Positions 16,301-24,045 of a stretch of DNA of 46,698 nucleotides are shown one piece after another. The translations under genes and the position numbers were made by a program. The number at the start of each line of letters is the position of its first letter. Within the stretch, counting starts at the first letter, position 1. The notes under the pieces were generated by a model. It saw nothing but the letters and a program-made list of their open reading frames with translations. It made no database searches and had not been told where the DNA came from. The stretch is from Candidatus Gastranaerophilales bacterium (GTDB lineage Bacteria > Cyanobacteriota > Vampirovibrionia > Gastranaerophilales > Gastranaerophilaceae), in NCBI GenBank assembly GCA_944325155.1, contig CALUYY010000012.1, positions 1 to 46,698 of the forward strand, written 5' to 3'.

Positions 16301-17521
16301 GAAGTTGTAAATTCGGCTAAAAATTGCGCCGTTGATGAAGAAGGAAACGCAAATCCCGATATACTTCTCCAAACGGGCAACTCAAGAGCACAAGAATCAA
16401 TTCAAGATTATATTTCAACTCAAAATACGGCAAAAGAAGCGGTTAACGGTGTTATCACCGGTGTTGTTGCGGCAGCTGCGGTAGCTGCGGCACCGTTCAC
16501 GGGCGGAGCTTCGCTTTTGTTGGCGGCAGGCGTCGGTGCGGCAACCAATATGGGATTAAATGCGGTTGACAGCGTATATGACGCCGACGGCGACGGAACT
16601 TTAGATGTAAATTATACGGCGGGTGAAATGGCAGGCGATGCGATTGTCGGTGCGTTCAGCGGTATAAGCGGTGTCGGTGCGGCTAAAGCCGGAGGTGCCG
16701 TTACAAAAGCGCTCAGCGCAAACACCGGCGGTACAAATGCGGCAATTAACCTTGCAACCAGAATGGCCGGCGAAACCGTTGAAGGTTTTGTAGACGGCAG
16801 CATAAGTTCCGGCGCAGATTATATGGGACAAGTTGTACAGGGCGATGTTGTATTTGATGTAAATGAACTTGGTGAAAGAATGTTAACGGGCGGCGCAATA
16901 GGTTCGGTTACAAATGTCGGCATAAACAGAGCGGGAGATATGGTATCTTTTGCCGGACGACACCTTGGCGGCGACAGCGCAAATACCGGTGAACTTGCAA
17001 TTGTTGATCCGGATTCCATAGGACCTGACGGTACTACGGGAACAAGAACAAATAATAATTTTGACAACGATTATAATACCGGAAAAAGAACGGGTGCCGG
17101 TCCCTTTGACGAAGATACAAACACGAATAATTTTGACAACGATTATGATACCGGAAAAAGCGCAGGCGCCGATAATACACATGAAAGCTCAACAGCCGAT
17201 AATGCAACAGACGGTGCAGACAGCGCAAAAACAGAAACGGGTGCAAATGCCGATAACACCAATGCACATACGGCAACCGACAATGCTCCCGATTATCTGA
17301 AAACCGATTTTTCAAGAGATGAAGTAAGGTCGCAGGCGCAAAAATTTGTTGATGAAATAAATGCAAGCGATAACCCTAAAAAAGCGTACCGCAGAATTTC
17401 CCAATTGATTCACCCCGACACAAGCGGAGCAAGTGCACAGGGTATACAAGGCAGTTTCGGCGAAGAAATATTAAAATTGATAAGCTTTGATTCACAATCC
17501 GGATTTGCATCAATAAATTAA
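13358..17521 (+). CDS. Giant acidic coiled-coil protein with C-terminal J-domain-like HPD motif
   Basis: This 1387-residue protein has no signal peptide. Residues 1-290 are acidic, and about 175-285 form a beta-rich segment. Long coiled coils cover about 304-470 and 480-740 (Glu, Ala and Gln rich), the first with six cysteines between about 363 and 441. A mixed helical region follows. Residues about 1030-1065 are strongly hydrophobic and Ala/Gly rich (VVAAAAVAAAPFTGG), followed by an EF-hand-like loop (DADGDGTLD, about 1074-1082) and a Gly/Ala-rich region. Near the end NNFDNDY repeats occur. The last 75 residues (KKAYRRISQLIHPDTSG, H1352-P1353-D1354) look like helix II and the HPD loop of a DnaJ-type domain, which would engage Hsp70. 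I do not recognise the whole architecture. It could be a scaffold, a surface component exported by a non-Sec route, or an effector. Confidence 0.88.
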   Translation: MESMNTLNFILQSIKQLLSIEETGELKENRVEENDYLFGTDETDAPNGDHFKDDDITGNLTEEELKEYVKQKEIKELKETLVKEIQCLMTSGNLEADVVDNLQTILNNKDFNRETLEELSKLVSETEIEESEKTTVTDKSEISTIMDSMKTSVKEGILEQAGGLNNIESVEVFENGNYKINAKDNNSFTAYPSGKYVASYDSELRTGFDIFNEDNKLETSTYVDHSRNEAVVVEKYTHNEDGSYVKVSENSNEPDIKNTVEVSSENEIVSFKSENTKTGEIVNSFTSGQDNDTGSIIAEDTGAISGELGAMQGELEALESEKAQTESSLEQNQTEYDSTEEEKNATLDSMDSDISSKEGELSCANEEKSQAEDSVSEAQNEADAAAEEVDKCSENKNECQDSLDEANDEVTESQGCADEKQAANCDAKEAEAEAKSEQCDANNDYSNAAGETAAASSTAATTSANHAEQVGEVTAAFNVRNQKQAEVNAAQKEYNNAQASKSEDKSLWAKFKNWVSSLFDKLSDAIAGRDAAQRELENEQREEERLKAIDDEAQRELEEKEEVQEEKKGVLEAATEFYELKTAEREVTDQEYADALLNLADSISVRDEASDEYDSALELYMEANNYKVDADGNLTDAKGNLVDVSQVVQELETFVQGLCATRLETENDYNGVLEATAAVIAGDEQQIETLGEQITTLQTQIAQEEARIALEEQMTSELAKELGEINAAEDGEGMVDDITDIFVSGNDEAREAFKQKQELLEKAIESGNEEDLIAAYQAIYGDREVALDENGNIVLDFEGLSDEELGKLQFVPVSELEGDNMQAYINKEGQTALSALNTYSALENGTFTVNGETITTDDVADILIGQADLMFADMENAKNNQGIISKGISFFNDIFGFGTSESEMQTQVEHYKDMVQNLANCSSPADFAAMYKSITGRDFDVSNLSQLLAYDSMQNPEETTGTAETEANTPAEGDNEQISLDEVVNSAKNCAVDEEGNANPDILLQTGNSRAQESIQDYISTQNTAKEAVNGVITGVVAAAAVAAAPFTGGASLLLAAGVGAATNMGLNAVDSVYDADGDGTLDVNYTAGEMAGDAIVGAFSGISGVGAAKAGGAVTKALSANTGGTNAAINLATRMAGETVEGFVDGSISSGADYMGQVVQGDVVFDVNELGERMLTGGAIGSVTNVGINRAGDMVSFAGRHLGGDSANTGELAIVDPDSIGPDGTTGTRTNNNFDNDYNTGKRTGAGPFDEDTNTNNFDNDYDTGKSAGADNTHESSTADNATDGADSAKTETGANADNTNAHTATDNAPDYLKTDFSRDEVRSQAQKFVDEINASDNPKKAYRRISQLIHPDTSGASAQGIQGSFGEEILKLISFDSQSGFASIN
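17054..17161 (+). repeat. Tandem coding repeat in the giant protein
   Basis: Two nearly identical 33-base blocks, at 17054-17086 and 17129-17161, encode NNFDNDYNTGK and NNFDNDYDTGK. They are separated by 42 bases encoding Gly-, Asp- and Thr-rich linker. This is recent internal duplication in the linker before the J-like domain. Confidence 0.7.
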
Positions 17522-17524
17522 ACC

Positions 17525-17550
17525 AAAAAGCGGGAATATTCCCGCTTTTT
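17525..17550. terminator. Bidirectional intrinsic terminator
   Basis: The perfect palindrome made of AAAAAGCGGGAAT and its complement gives a stem with A and T tracts on either side. It serves both the giant coiled-coil gene (+) and the M48 protease operon (-), whose stop codon it touches. Confidence 0.88.
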
Positions 17551-18353
17551 TAATACGTATTCAACAATTGCAATCTTTCCTGCCAGGTCGGGTGGGTTGA
17601 AAAATAATAAAAATACGGCGGTTCATTTTTCATATTTTTTAATCTCTGCATAAATTCAACCGCACCCGCCTTTGTTCCGTATAATAAAACAAGGGTATCG
17701 GCCGCATAGCGGTCCGCTTCAAATTCGCTTTTTTTGGAATAGTGAAGAGAGCTTAAATTTGAGGTTCCGTTTACAAGAAGATTAATTGTTGCATCGCCGT
17801 CAAAAAACAACAGCGCCAATATGCTTTGTACGATAATACTTCTGCTCAAAGCAAGGAGATGATCTCTTTTTGCATAATGTCCCATTTCATGCGCAAGGAC
17901 AAAAGCAAGTTCCTCATCGGACAATTTTTCATCCAATAGCGCACTTGTAAAATAAATAGTGCCGTTTGGCAAAATAAACGCATTTATATCACTGTTTTTT
18001 GCAACAAAAATTCTGATATTATTTCTGTTTCTTAAAGAAATATCGTTTTGGATTATTTTATCTTTTGTTTCGTTTAAAAATTCGATTTCTTTTGAATATT
18101 TTTTTAAAACCGGACTGTCCGATTTGTTCACGGGAGCCGTTAATATGTTTTCAAGCTTAACCTGGGTTTTATTGGGCATTGTTTTAATAAAAACGTGCAC
18201 AAAAAAATCGGAAAAAAAATAAAGGGAAATAATAATTAAAATAATGCCCGAAATAAGAATAAAAAACTGCGCTAAATCGCTTGTTTTGGTAACATTTATA
18301 TTATCGCCTTCAATCAAATTTATTTGTCTTTGCAGATATTCTTCGCTATTCAT
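17550..18353 (-). CDS. M48 family membrane metalloprotease
   Basis: This 267-residue zinc protease has one N-terminal membrane segment (residues 30-55). The zinc site is HEMGH (H155, E156, H159) with the third ligand in EFEADRYAAD (E212). The HtpX/Ste24-like region NAFILPNGTIYFTSALL lies just before. Such enzymes degrade misfolded or regulatory envelope proteins. The ATG lies inside the last codons of the preceding YbjQ-type gene (8-base overlap), so translation is coupled. The three-gene operon (two YbjQ proteins, then the protease) lies next to a DUF3137 gene and points to an envelope quality-control function. Confidence 0.92.
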   Translation of the reverse strand: MNSEEYLQRQINLIEGDNINVTKTSDLAQFFILISGIILIIISLYFFSDFFVHVFIKTMPNKTQVKLENILTAPVNKSDSPVLKKYSKEIEFLNETKDKIIQNDISLRNRNNIRIFVAKNSDINAFILPNGTIYFTSALLDEKLSDEELAFVLAHEMGHYAKRDHLLALSRSIIVQSILALLFFDGDATINLLVNGTSNLSSLHYSKKSEFEADRYAADTLVLLYGTKAGAVEFMQRLKNMKNEPPYFYYFSTHPTWQERLQLLNTY

Positions 18354-18801
18354 ATTTAATCGCAGTTCCGTAAGCTATAACAAGACACTGTGGCAGCATA
18401 TTTTTTTGTTCGCATTCATTCAGCATTGTTGATTCGATTTTTACATTTATAATAACATTTGCGCCGATTTTCTTTGCTTTTTCTTTCATTCTTACAATTG
18501 CTTCTCTTCTTGCTCTGTCCAAAACAGATTCAACGGAAGTCAATCTGCCTCCGAAAAAAGATTTTAAGTTTGACACAAACATTTTAAAATAATCGCACCC
18601 GATAGCAGCTTCGCCGCATACAATCCCGACATCTTTAATTTGTTTGTTTGAACTCCAGTTTTTGCACCCGAAACCGACAGCCGGAAGCTTTATATATTCA
18701 ACTTCTTTTTTCTTCAGCTTTTTAAAGTGGTTCTTTTCAATTATTGAACCAATCATATAAATTACTGACAATATAATAATTAATAAAATAATATCAATCA
18801 T
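18346..18801 (-). CDS. Membrane-anchored YbjQ family protein
   Basis: This 151-residue protein begins with a membrane segment (MIDIILLIIILSVIYMIGS). It is followed by a YbjQ/DUF74 domain (VGIVCGEAAIGCDYFKMF, then RREAIVRMKEKAKKIGANVI and the closing VIAYGTAI). YbjQ domains form pentameric rings and have been called heavy-metal binding without firm proof. The longer reading frame upstream (to 18885) is rejected because it runs inside the preceding gene: the ATG at 18801, one base after that gene's TGA, fits coupled translation. It looks like a duplicate of its neighbour that acquired a membrane anchor. Confidence 0.85.
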   Translation of the reverse strand: MIDIILLIIILSVIYMIGSIIEKNHFKKLKKKEVEYIKLPAVGFGCKNWSSNKQIKDVGIVCGEAAIGCDYFKMFVSNLKSFFGGRLTSVESVLDRARREAIVRMKEKAKKIGANVIINVKIESTMLNECEQKNMLPQCLVIAYGTAIKYE

Positions 18802-18802
18802 A

Positions 18803-19129
18803 TCAGTTTCCGGTTTTTTGAACTTTAACGGCCGTACCGTATGCATAAACTTCCGCAGCGCCCTGGGTAATTGAGGCGGTTGCAAGTCTTACGTTTATAA
18901 CGGCATTTGCGCCGAGAGCTTCCGCCTGACTTATCATGCGCTTTGTTGCTTCGTCTCTTGATTCCCTTAAAAGGTCGGTATAATTTTTAAGCTCGCCGCC
19001 GATAAAATTCTTTAAGCCTGCGCCTAAATCTCTTATCGCATTTTTTGATCTTACCGTGCTTCCCGAAACAAACCCGCAAAGTTCAACAACTTTATATCCG
19101 GGCACGGTTTCTATGTTTGTTAAAATCAT
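18803..19129 (-). CDS. YbjQ family protein
   Basis: This 108-residue protein has the standard YbjQ length and pattern: YKVVELCGFVSGSTVRSKN, the GGELKNYTDLLRESRDEATK helix and LGANAVINVRLATASI, closing with VYAYGTAVKV. It is soluble, with no membrane segment. A GGGAG ribosome site precedes the ATG. It is the first gene of the operon that continues with the membrane-anchored copy and the M48 protease. Confidence 0.92.
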   Translation of the reverse strand: MILTNIETVPGYKVVELCGFVSGSTVRSKNAIRDLGAGLKNFIGGELKNYTDLLRESRDEATKRMISQAEALGANAVINVRLATASITQGAAEVYAYGTAVKVQKTGN

Positions 19130-19201
19130 TATTCAACTCCCATTGTAACAAGTATAAAATATCACTTTTTACCGTATCAAATAACCACCAATAAGATGAT
19201 T

Positions 19202-20422
19202 TTATATATCAAAACCCTCGTTTTTGTCGTTTGACATTTTAACAAAAAGAACCGTCAGACAGATTGATAAAAGCTCATTAAGAAATGCTTCGGCATTTTT
19301 TTTGTTTGTCAGTTTGGAATATAAATTGCCCAGACTAAAATGTTCCCTGCCGGAAGAAATTTGAATTAAGATATTATCTTTAAATATGGAGCAGGAAACC
19401 GCTTTTGTATTAAATGCCGTTTTTAATTTATCAAGATATGTATAAAATAAATTGGAAATGTTTGCTTCTGTTTGGATTTGGTTTGTTGTTTCAAAATTTT
19501 TACCGGGATTAAGTATATCCTGAATACTTGTTTCAACAAATTCAAATGTCGATATTTCATAACCTTCATCAAATTGAAGCTGCTGCTTATATGTTTTTTC
19601 CGTTTTGGAATATGCAATTGCAAATATTATGCCGTTAATAAGCAAAAGCCCCGCAATAAGGATAAAAAAATATAAATCCGCTTCCTGAAAAACAAGGTTT
19701 GTTTTTCCCGTAAATTTCGAAAAAAGTGCTATATAGACAAACGAAAATAAAATACCGAAAGAAAAAGCTTCTTTTCTTATTTCTTTTTTCTTTGTTCCTT
19801 TGGGCACAAGTTTTATAATTTTATTTATCATTTTATTTGATTTTATATTAACGACAACGCCCGAAAAAGATTTTTCACAGCTGGTTCTTCTTCCGCTTCG
19901 TGTATAACGGGTCGTTTTATAAAAAAGATCGGTGCGTAAAATATCAAATTGTTTTTCCGCAAAATTTCCGCTGAAAGCAATTTTATCTTTTCTTACGTTA
20001 TAACTTTTAAAAAGTTTTGATTTATTTATTAAATCATCGGTGATTAAAGAGGTTTCCGTCAGTTTTATATTCCCCGCCACATTTAATATATCATTGGCGC
20101 AGGCGTAATTTAAATCGGTTTTAAATTTTGAATTTTCATTTATTGAAGCCAAAATCGTAACGGTAATAAAAAAGAAAAGCGAAACCACAAGCACGGTCGT
20201 AGCTTCCGTTGTACACTTATCCGAAATGCACATCCATATGTAAAATGCAATTGCCGCAATTATAAAAACAGACAGTCCCAAAAAATACAATTTAACTTTT
20301 TTAAGTCTTTTTTTTCTTTTTGTTTCATAAATTTGAAGTAAAGGTATAATCTTAGACTCATAAATGTTTTGAAAATCCGACTGCGTTTTCATTTCATAAT
20401 TATAAAGTTCTTTTTCCAACAT
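19202..20422 (-). CDS. DUF3137 family membrane protein
   Basis: This 406-residue protein has two N-terminal membrane segments (about 46-65 and 77-92) and two more around 226-245 and 252-270. Between them lies a cytoplasmic beta-rich part with the DUF3137 signature (FSGVVVNIKSNK around 185-196, preceded by TDLFYKTTRYTRSGR). The family is uncharacterised and often found beside LemA, YbjQ and M48 genes, as here. A short ribosome site (CGGGG) precedes the ATG. It ends about 70 bases upstream of the YbjQ operon and may be transcribed with it. Confidence 0.82.
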   Translation of the reverse strand: MLEKELYNYEMKTQSDFQNIYESKIIPLLQIYETKRKKRLKKVKLYFLGLSVFIIAAIAFYIWMCISDKCTTEATTVLVVSLFFFITVTILASINENSKFKTDLNYACANDILNVAGNIKLTETSLITDDLINKSKLFKSYNVRKDKIAFSGNFAEKQFDILRTDLFYKTTRYTRSGRRTSCEKSFSGVVVNIKSNKMINKIIKLVPKGTKKKEIRKEAFSFGILFSFVYIALFSKFTGKTNLVFQEADLYFFILIAGLLLINGIIFAIAYSKTEKTYKQQLQFDEGYEISTFEFVETSIQDILNPGKNFETTNQIQTEANISNLFYTYLDKLKTAFNTKAVSCSIFKDNILIQISSGREHFSLGNLYSKLTNKKNAEAFLNELLSICLTVLFVKMSNDKNEGFDI

Positions 20423-20499
20423 AAAACCCCGATTTTATTTTAAACGAATTTATAATATCATATTTTACGTGTCTTTTATAAAGTATAAACGGTGTATTT

Positions 20500-21561
20500 A
20501 TGACAGAAATTTTTAACAATAAAATCAATCTTTTAAAAGCACTTGCAATTCTGGTTGTGGTTTCGGGGCATTTGGAATTTTCTTTAATCCCTTTATTTCC
20601 GCCGTATTCTTTTCAGGTTGTTTTATTTTTCTTTATTGCGGGAATGCTGTTTAAAGAAAAATATACTTTTTTTGAATTTTTGAAAAGAAGAATAAAAAGC
20701 CTTATTATTCCTTATTTTATTTATTCTTTTATGTATCTCGGAATTACGGTTTTAATTGCCCCTTATGTTCAAAAATTCTGGGCAATGCCCGTCAGTTTTA
20801 AAAATGAATTTTTAATTCCTTTTTTAACGGGGCACCAGATTGACCTGACTTCGCCTTTATGGTTTGTGCCGCAATTATTTATAACTTTAATCGTATATAA
20901 AATTTTGAATAAAATAAAAATTAATGAAATTATAAAGCTTGTTTTTTATTTTGCTTTGGCGCTTATTGCAATTCAAATGCAAAATTTTGCGGATAATTTA
21001 TATATATTATTGCTTTTAAGAACAATGTTTTCGCTCTTATTTATTCATCTGGGGGTTTTGTATACAAATAAAATCGAGGGGAAATTTGATATTTTTAATT
21101 ATAAAATGTTTTTCTTTGTCATTGTTCTTCAATCGCTTTTGTGGCTTACAAACAAAGACTTTACGCCAAAAGACGGTATCGGTTTAAGTTATATTCTTGT
21201 TTGGGGCGAATTTGACAATTTTATTGTTCCTATTTTAACAAGTTTAACCGGGATTTGGATGAGCTTATTTTTAATTGAGGTTTTTTATGACAAAATAAAA
21301 AAATGGAGCTTTTTGCAAAAAATCGGGCAAAATACTTATCATATAATGGCAAATCATCTTCTTGTCTTTAATATTATTACTTATTTGTTTTTATATTTTA
21401 AAGGAATTCCTTTTGATGTTAAAAATAATGCCGATATATATTGGTTTTATAACCCGATAAAAACAACTTATTTTTACTTTGTTACGGGAATTATTTTAAC
21501 AACATATTTCGGAGAATTTTTAAAATTTTTAAAAAGAAAAATTTTAATTTTTAACAAATAA
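20500..21561 (+). CDS. Acyltransferase 3 family membrane protein (sugar O-acetyltransferase)
   Basis: The 353-residue polytopic protein has about ten hydrophobic helices and matches the acyltransferase-3/fucose-4-O-acetylase type. The conserved N-terminal helix carries KINLLKALAILVVVSGH with the key histidine at residue 25, followed by a RRIKSLIIPYFIYSF stretch after the second helix. These enzymes move acetyl groups across the membrane onto surface sugars. No glycan operon is next to it, so the target is unknown. It is transcribed divergently from the DUF3137 gene. Confidence 0.88.
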   Translation: MTEIFNNKINLLKALAILVVVSGHLEFSLIPLFPPYSFQVVLFFFIAGMLFKEKYTFFEFLKRRIKSLIIPYFIYSFMYLGITVLIAPYVQKFWAMPVSFKNEFLIPFLTGHQIDLTSPLWFVPQLFITLIVYKILNKIKINEIIKLVFYFALALIAIQMQNFADNLYILLLLRTMFSLLFIHLGVLYTNKIEGKFDIFNYKMFFFVIVLQSLLWLTNKDFTPKDGIGLSYILVWGEFDNFIVPILTSLTGIWMSLFLIEVFYDKIKKWSFLQKIGQNTYHIMANHLLVFNIITYLFLYFKGIPFDVKNNADIYWFYNPIKTTYFYFVTGIILTTYFGEFLKFLKRKILIFNK

Positions 21562-21590
21562 TTTTCTTTCCGTTTTTAACGGTTAAAAAA

Positions 21591-21818
21591 ATGAGAGATA
21601 CGCTTGATTCTTCTTCAAAGATAGTTATCGGCGATTTTGATATGTTTAATCAGGGAATTTTTACCATTCCGGATTTCTTTGAAGCAGCAGGGTTCCATGC
21701 CGTAGATTTCCGCATTATAAGTAAAGATGAAAATTTTGAGAAGCCAAAACTTTTTCAAGATGAAAAAGATTATCTTCAATATTTATATAACCGCTGTTAT
21801 TACAACGAAGACGATTAA
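21591..21818 (+). CDS. Small hypothetical protein
   Basis: The 75-residue acidic, aromatic-rich protein (IVIGDFDMFNQGIFTIPDFF, ending YLYNRCYYNEDD) is unfamiliar to me. It starts 29 bases after the acyltransferase stop. No Shine-Dalgarno site is visible, and an inverted repeat CCGTT/AACGG lies just upstream. Its end overlaps the cupin stop codon by 4 bases on the opposite strand. It may be a real small gene or the surviving tail of a larger one. Confidence 0.45.
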   Translation: MRDTLDSSSKIVIGDFDMFNQGIFTIPDFFEAAGFHAVDFRIISKDENFEKPKLFQDEKDYLQYLYNRCYYNEDD

Positions 21819-22120
21819 ATTTTAATTATAAAAAATTTTGAATCTTTAAGCGCTAAAACCTTATGTTCAATATCTTTTTTAAACATTAAAATTTCATTCT
21901 CGTTTAGCGTAAATTTTTGTGCGTCAAAATGAAGTTCAATTTTTCCTTCCAAAACATAAACGGCGGAATCCGAAATTGATGTATGGGTATCTATTATTTC
22001 ATCTTTTTTAATTGCAACGATATTCAAGCTTGAAGAATTGTTTTCAAGCAAAACTTTTTTATCAAATTTTTTATCTTCAATTTCAATTATATCTTTTGCG
22101 TTTAATACGTTATAAAACAT
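21815..22120 (-). CDS. Small cupin domain protein
   Basis: This 101-residue single-domain cupin shows the two conserved motifs: residues 49-71 with THTSISDSAVYVLEG and 73-92 with LNENEILMFKKDIEHKV. The metal histidines are only partly kept (H46 and H89), so metal binding is uncertain. A good AAGGAAG ribosome site precedes the ATG. It is divergent from the TetR regulator with the palindromic operator in between and is probably part of that regulon. Confidence 0.82.
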   Translation of the reverse strand: MFYNVLNAKDIIEIEDKKFDKKVLLENNSSSLNIVAIKKDEIIDTHTSISDSAVYVLEGKIELHFDAQKFTLNENEILMFKKDIEHKVLALKDSKFFIIKI

Positions 22121-22204
22121 TTTTTCTTCCTTTCATTTTTTATTTTTTACTTTTTTAAAAAAGAATTTATGCGCTCTTTGGCTATAAGACATCAGGGCAA
22201 TTCA

Positions 22205-22253
22205 ATTTTATTGACCATTAGTCATTGACTTTTAGTCAATAAAATGGTAAATT
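22205..22253 (+). promoter_or_regulatory. TetR-type operator overlapping the promoter of the reductase operon
   Basis: Long inverted arms ATTTTATTGAC (22205-22215) and GTCAATAAAAT (22235-22245) frame two smaller palindromes, TTGACCATTAGTCA and TTGACTTTTAGTCAA. The -35 TTGACT (22225-22230) lies inside the second one, followed by 17 bases and a -10 TAAATT (22248-22253). Binding here would block the promoter, consistent with autoregulation by the TetR protein encoded 17 bases downstream. Confidence 0.75.
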
Positions 22254-22269
22254 ATAAACGGGGGTAAAA

Positions 22270-22875
22270 ATGAACAAAAGACAGATATCTGCGCAAAATA
22301 CAAAAAAGAAATTAATAACAACGGCGCTAAAACTGATTAAAGAAAAAGGATTTGATTCAATTAACGTTGAAGATATAACAAAAGCGTCAAATGTCGCAAA
22401 AGGTACATTTTATACATATTTTAAAAGAAAAGAAGATATCGTTCTTGAAATCAGCAGAATGCCTTTTAATGACATTAAAGACGAAATTGCGTTAATGAAA
22501 AACGCAAATTTATATAAAAAATTAAAGCATTATTTTCACAGATTTATGGAACAGGTCGAATTTTGCGGAATTCAAGTTTGCAGAGAATGGATAAAAAACG
22601 TAATAGATCCTAATAAAGTTCCCGAAAATTTGGACGATAAAAAATGGTTCTACGATTTTGAAATGCTGAAAAATATTCTTGAAGATGCAATCAAAAATAA
22701 AGAATTAAAAAAAGATACAAAAATTGAGCTTTTAGCCCACATTATAATTTGCGAATTATACGGAATGATGGTTTGCTGGTGCATGTCGGACGGAAAATTT
22801 GAACCGCTTGATTGGACCGATAAATTTTGCGAAGCCCAATTAGATAAAATTTTTGAACCTTATTTTAATAAATAG
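22270..22875 (+). CDS. TetR/AcrR family transcriptional regulator
   Basis: The 201-residue regulator has the typical N-terminal helix-turn-helix (residues 12-58, LITTALKLIKEKGFDSINVE, then ITKASNVAKGTFYTYFKRKED). The C-terminal ligand domain is all-helical, with cysteines and tryptophans (CGIQVCREW, MMVCWCMSDGK) that could sense thiol-reactive compounds. It heads an operon with two aldo/keto reductases and an iron alcohol dehydrogenase, 11 bases before the next start. It probably represses these enzymes until an aldehyde or similar electrophile is present. The inducer is an inference from the neighbours. Confidence 0.93.
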   Translation: MNKRQISAQNTKKKLITTALKLIKEKGFDSINVEDITKASNVAKGTFYTYFKRKEDIVLEISRMPFNDIKDEIALMKNANLYKKLKHYFHRFMEQVEFCGIQVCREWIKNVIDPNKVPENLDDKKWFYDFEMLKNILEDAIKNKELKKDTKIELLAHIIICELYGMMVCWCMSDGKFEPLDWTDKFCEAQLDKIFEPYFNK

Positions 22876-22886
22876 AAAGGAATAAA

Positions 22887-23903
22887 ATGAATTACAGACA
22901 TTTAAGAGATGTTAAAGTTTCATCCGTCGGCTTGGGGTGTATGGGTTTTTCTCACGGATACGGAGCAATTCCCGAAGAAAAAGAATCAATAAGATTAATT
23001 CATAGAGCATACGACCTCGGGTGCACCCTGTTTGATACGGCGGAAGCCTACGGGCCTTATACAAATGAAGTTTTAGTCGGAAAAGCGGTTAAACCTTTTA
23101 GAGATAAAATCGTTTTAACGACAAAATTTGTTCCGGTTTTTCAGGAAGGACAGGAAATTCCCGAAGGAAAATTATCCAAAAAAGGGATAACAAATGCGCT
23201 TAACGATTCCCTAAAAAGGCTGCAAACGGATTATATAGATATCTATTATGAACACAGAGTGCCGAAAGATTCAAACGTTGAAGAAGTCGCAGGCATTATG
23301 GGCGAATTTATAAAAGAAGGCAAAATAAGAGCCTGGGGCCAGTCGCAATCAACGGTCGAACAGATAAAAAGAGCACATAAAATAACGCCTCTTTCCGCCG
23401 TACAATCCGAATATTCAATGATGGAGAGAATGTTTGAAAAAGACGTTATTCCTTTATGTATGGAATTAAACATCGGCTTTGTCGCATTTTCGCCGATGGC
23501 ATCAGGCTTTTTATCGGGCAAATACAATAAAAATACAAAATATGAAGGCGATGACGTAAGAAGGGTAATTACAAGGTTTAACCCGGAAAATGTCGAGAAA
23601 AATCAGCCGCTGTTAGACTTATTAAACGAGGTTGCAAATAAAAAAGGAATAACCCCCGCCCAAATTTCTCTTGCCTGGATGCTTCATAAATATCCCAACG
23701 TTGTTCCTATACCGGGTATGAGGCGTGAAGAAAGAGTGGTTGAAAATCTTAAGGCATCGGATATAGTCTTAACGGATGAAGAATTTAATAATATAGAAAA
23801 AGAATTAAATAAAATTACAATCTACGGCAACAGAACTGATGAAGACATCCATAAATTAGGCACCGTAAAAGCAATTGAATATAAAGGAGAAATTATTTCT
23901 TGA
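22887..23903 (+). CDS. Aldo/keto reductase (AKR, about 338 residues)
   Basis: The NADPH-dependent carbonyl reductase of TIM-barrel fold has the catalytic tetrad D50, Y55, K80 and H123 (FDTAEAYG, LTTKFVPV, YYEHRVPK). The NADPH-binding tail is VVPIPGMRREERVVENL. The length and motifs fit the AKR group that includes YhdN and AKR13-type enzymes. It likely reduces reactive aldehydes or ketones. It is the second gene of the TetR operon, with ribosome site AAAGGAA. The stop is an ordinary TGA. Confidence 0.93.
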   Translation: MNYRHLRDVKVSSVGLGCMGFSHGYGAIPEEKESIRLIHRAYDLGCTLFDTAEAYGPYTNEVLVGKAVKPFRDKIVLTTKFVPVFQEGQEIPEGKLSKKGITNALNDSLKRLQTDYIDIYYEHRVPKDSNVEEVAGIMGEFIKEGKIRAWGQSQSTVEQIKRAHKITPLSAVQSEYSMMERMFEKDVIPLCMELNIGFVAFSPMASGFLSGKYNKNTKYEGDDVRRVITRFNPENVEKNQPLLDLLNEVANKKGITPAQISLAWMLHKYPNVVPIPGMRREERVVENLKASDIVLTDEEFNNIEKELNKITIYGNRTDEDIHKLGTVKAIEYKGEIIS

Positions 23904-23951
23904 CTGATAGCTGCTATCAAACATTAAAATAATTAAAAAGGAGAAAAATTA

Positions 23952-24032
23952 AAACAAAAAGAAGAACAATTCCCCAAAGACCTGCAAAAAGCATTTACAG
24001 CGGGTGTTGAAACGGCAAAAGAAATTTTATAA
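23952..24032 (+). pseudogene. Start-less short frame between the two reductases
   Basis: A ribosome site (AAGGAG at 23939-23944) is followed by an open frame without a start codon that reads KQKEEQFPKDLQKAFTAGVE and TAKEIL before TAA at 24030-24032. Restoring TG after the A at 23951 would give ATG AAA CAA, so a 2-base deletion of the start is a simple explanation. The sequence resembles the N-terminus of AhpD/carboxymuconolactone decarboxylase-type proteins, which often sit in such operons. It may instead be a leader of no coding value. Confidence 0.4.
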
Positions 24033-24045
24033 GGAGATATAAATT

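Noticed and set aside
18802-18885. N-terminal extension of the membrane YbjQ protein to 18885
   Set aside because: It lies entirely within the upstream ybjQ-type coding region and lacks homology; the ATG at 18801 is coupled to the upstream stop.
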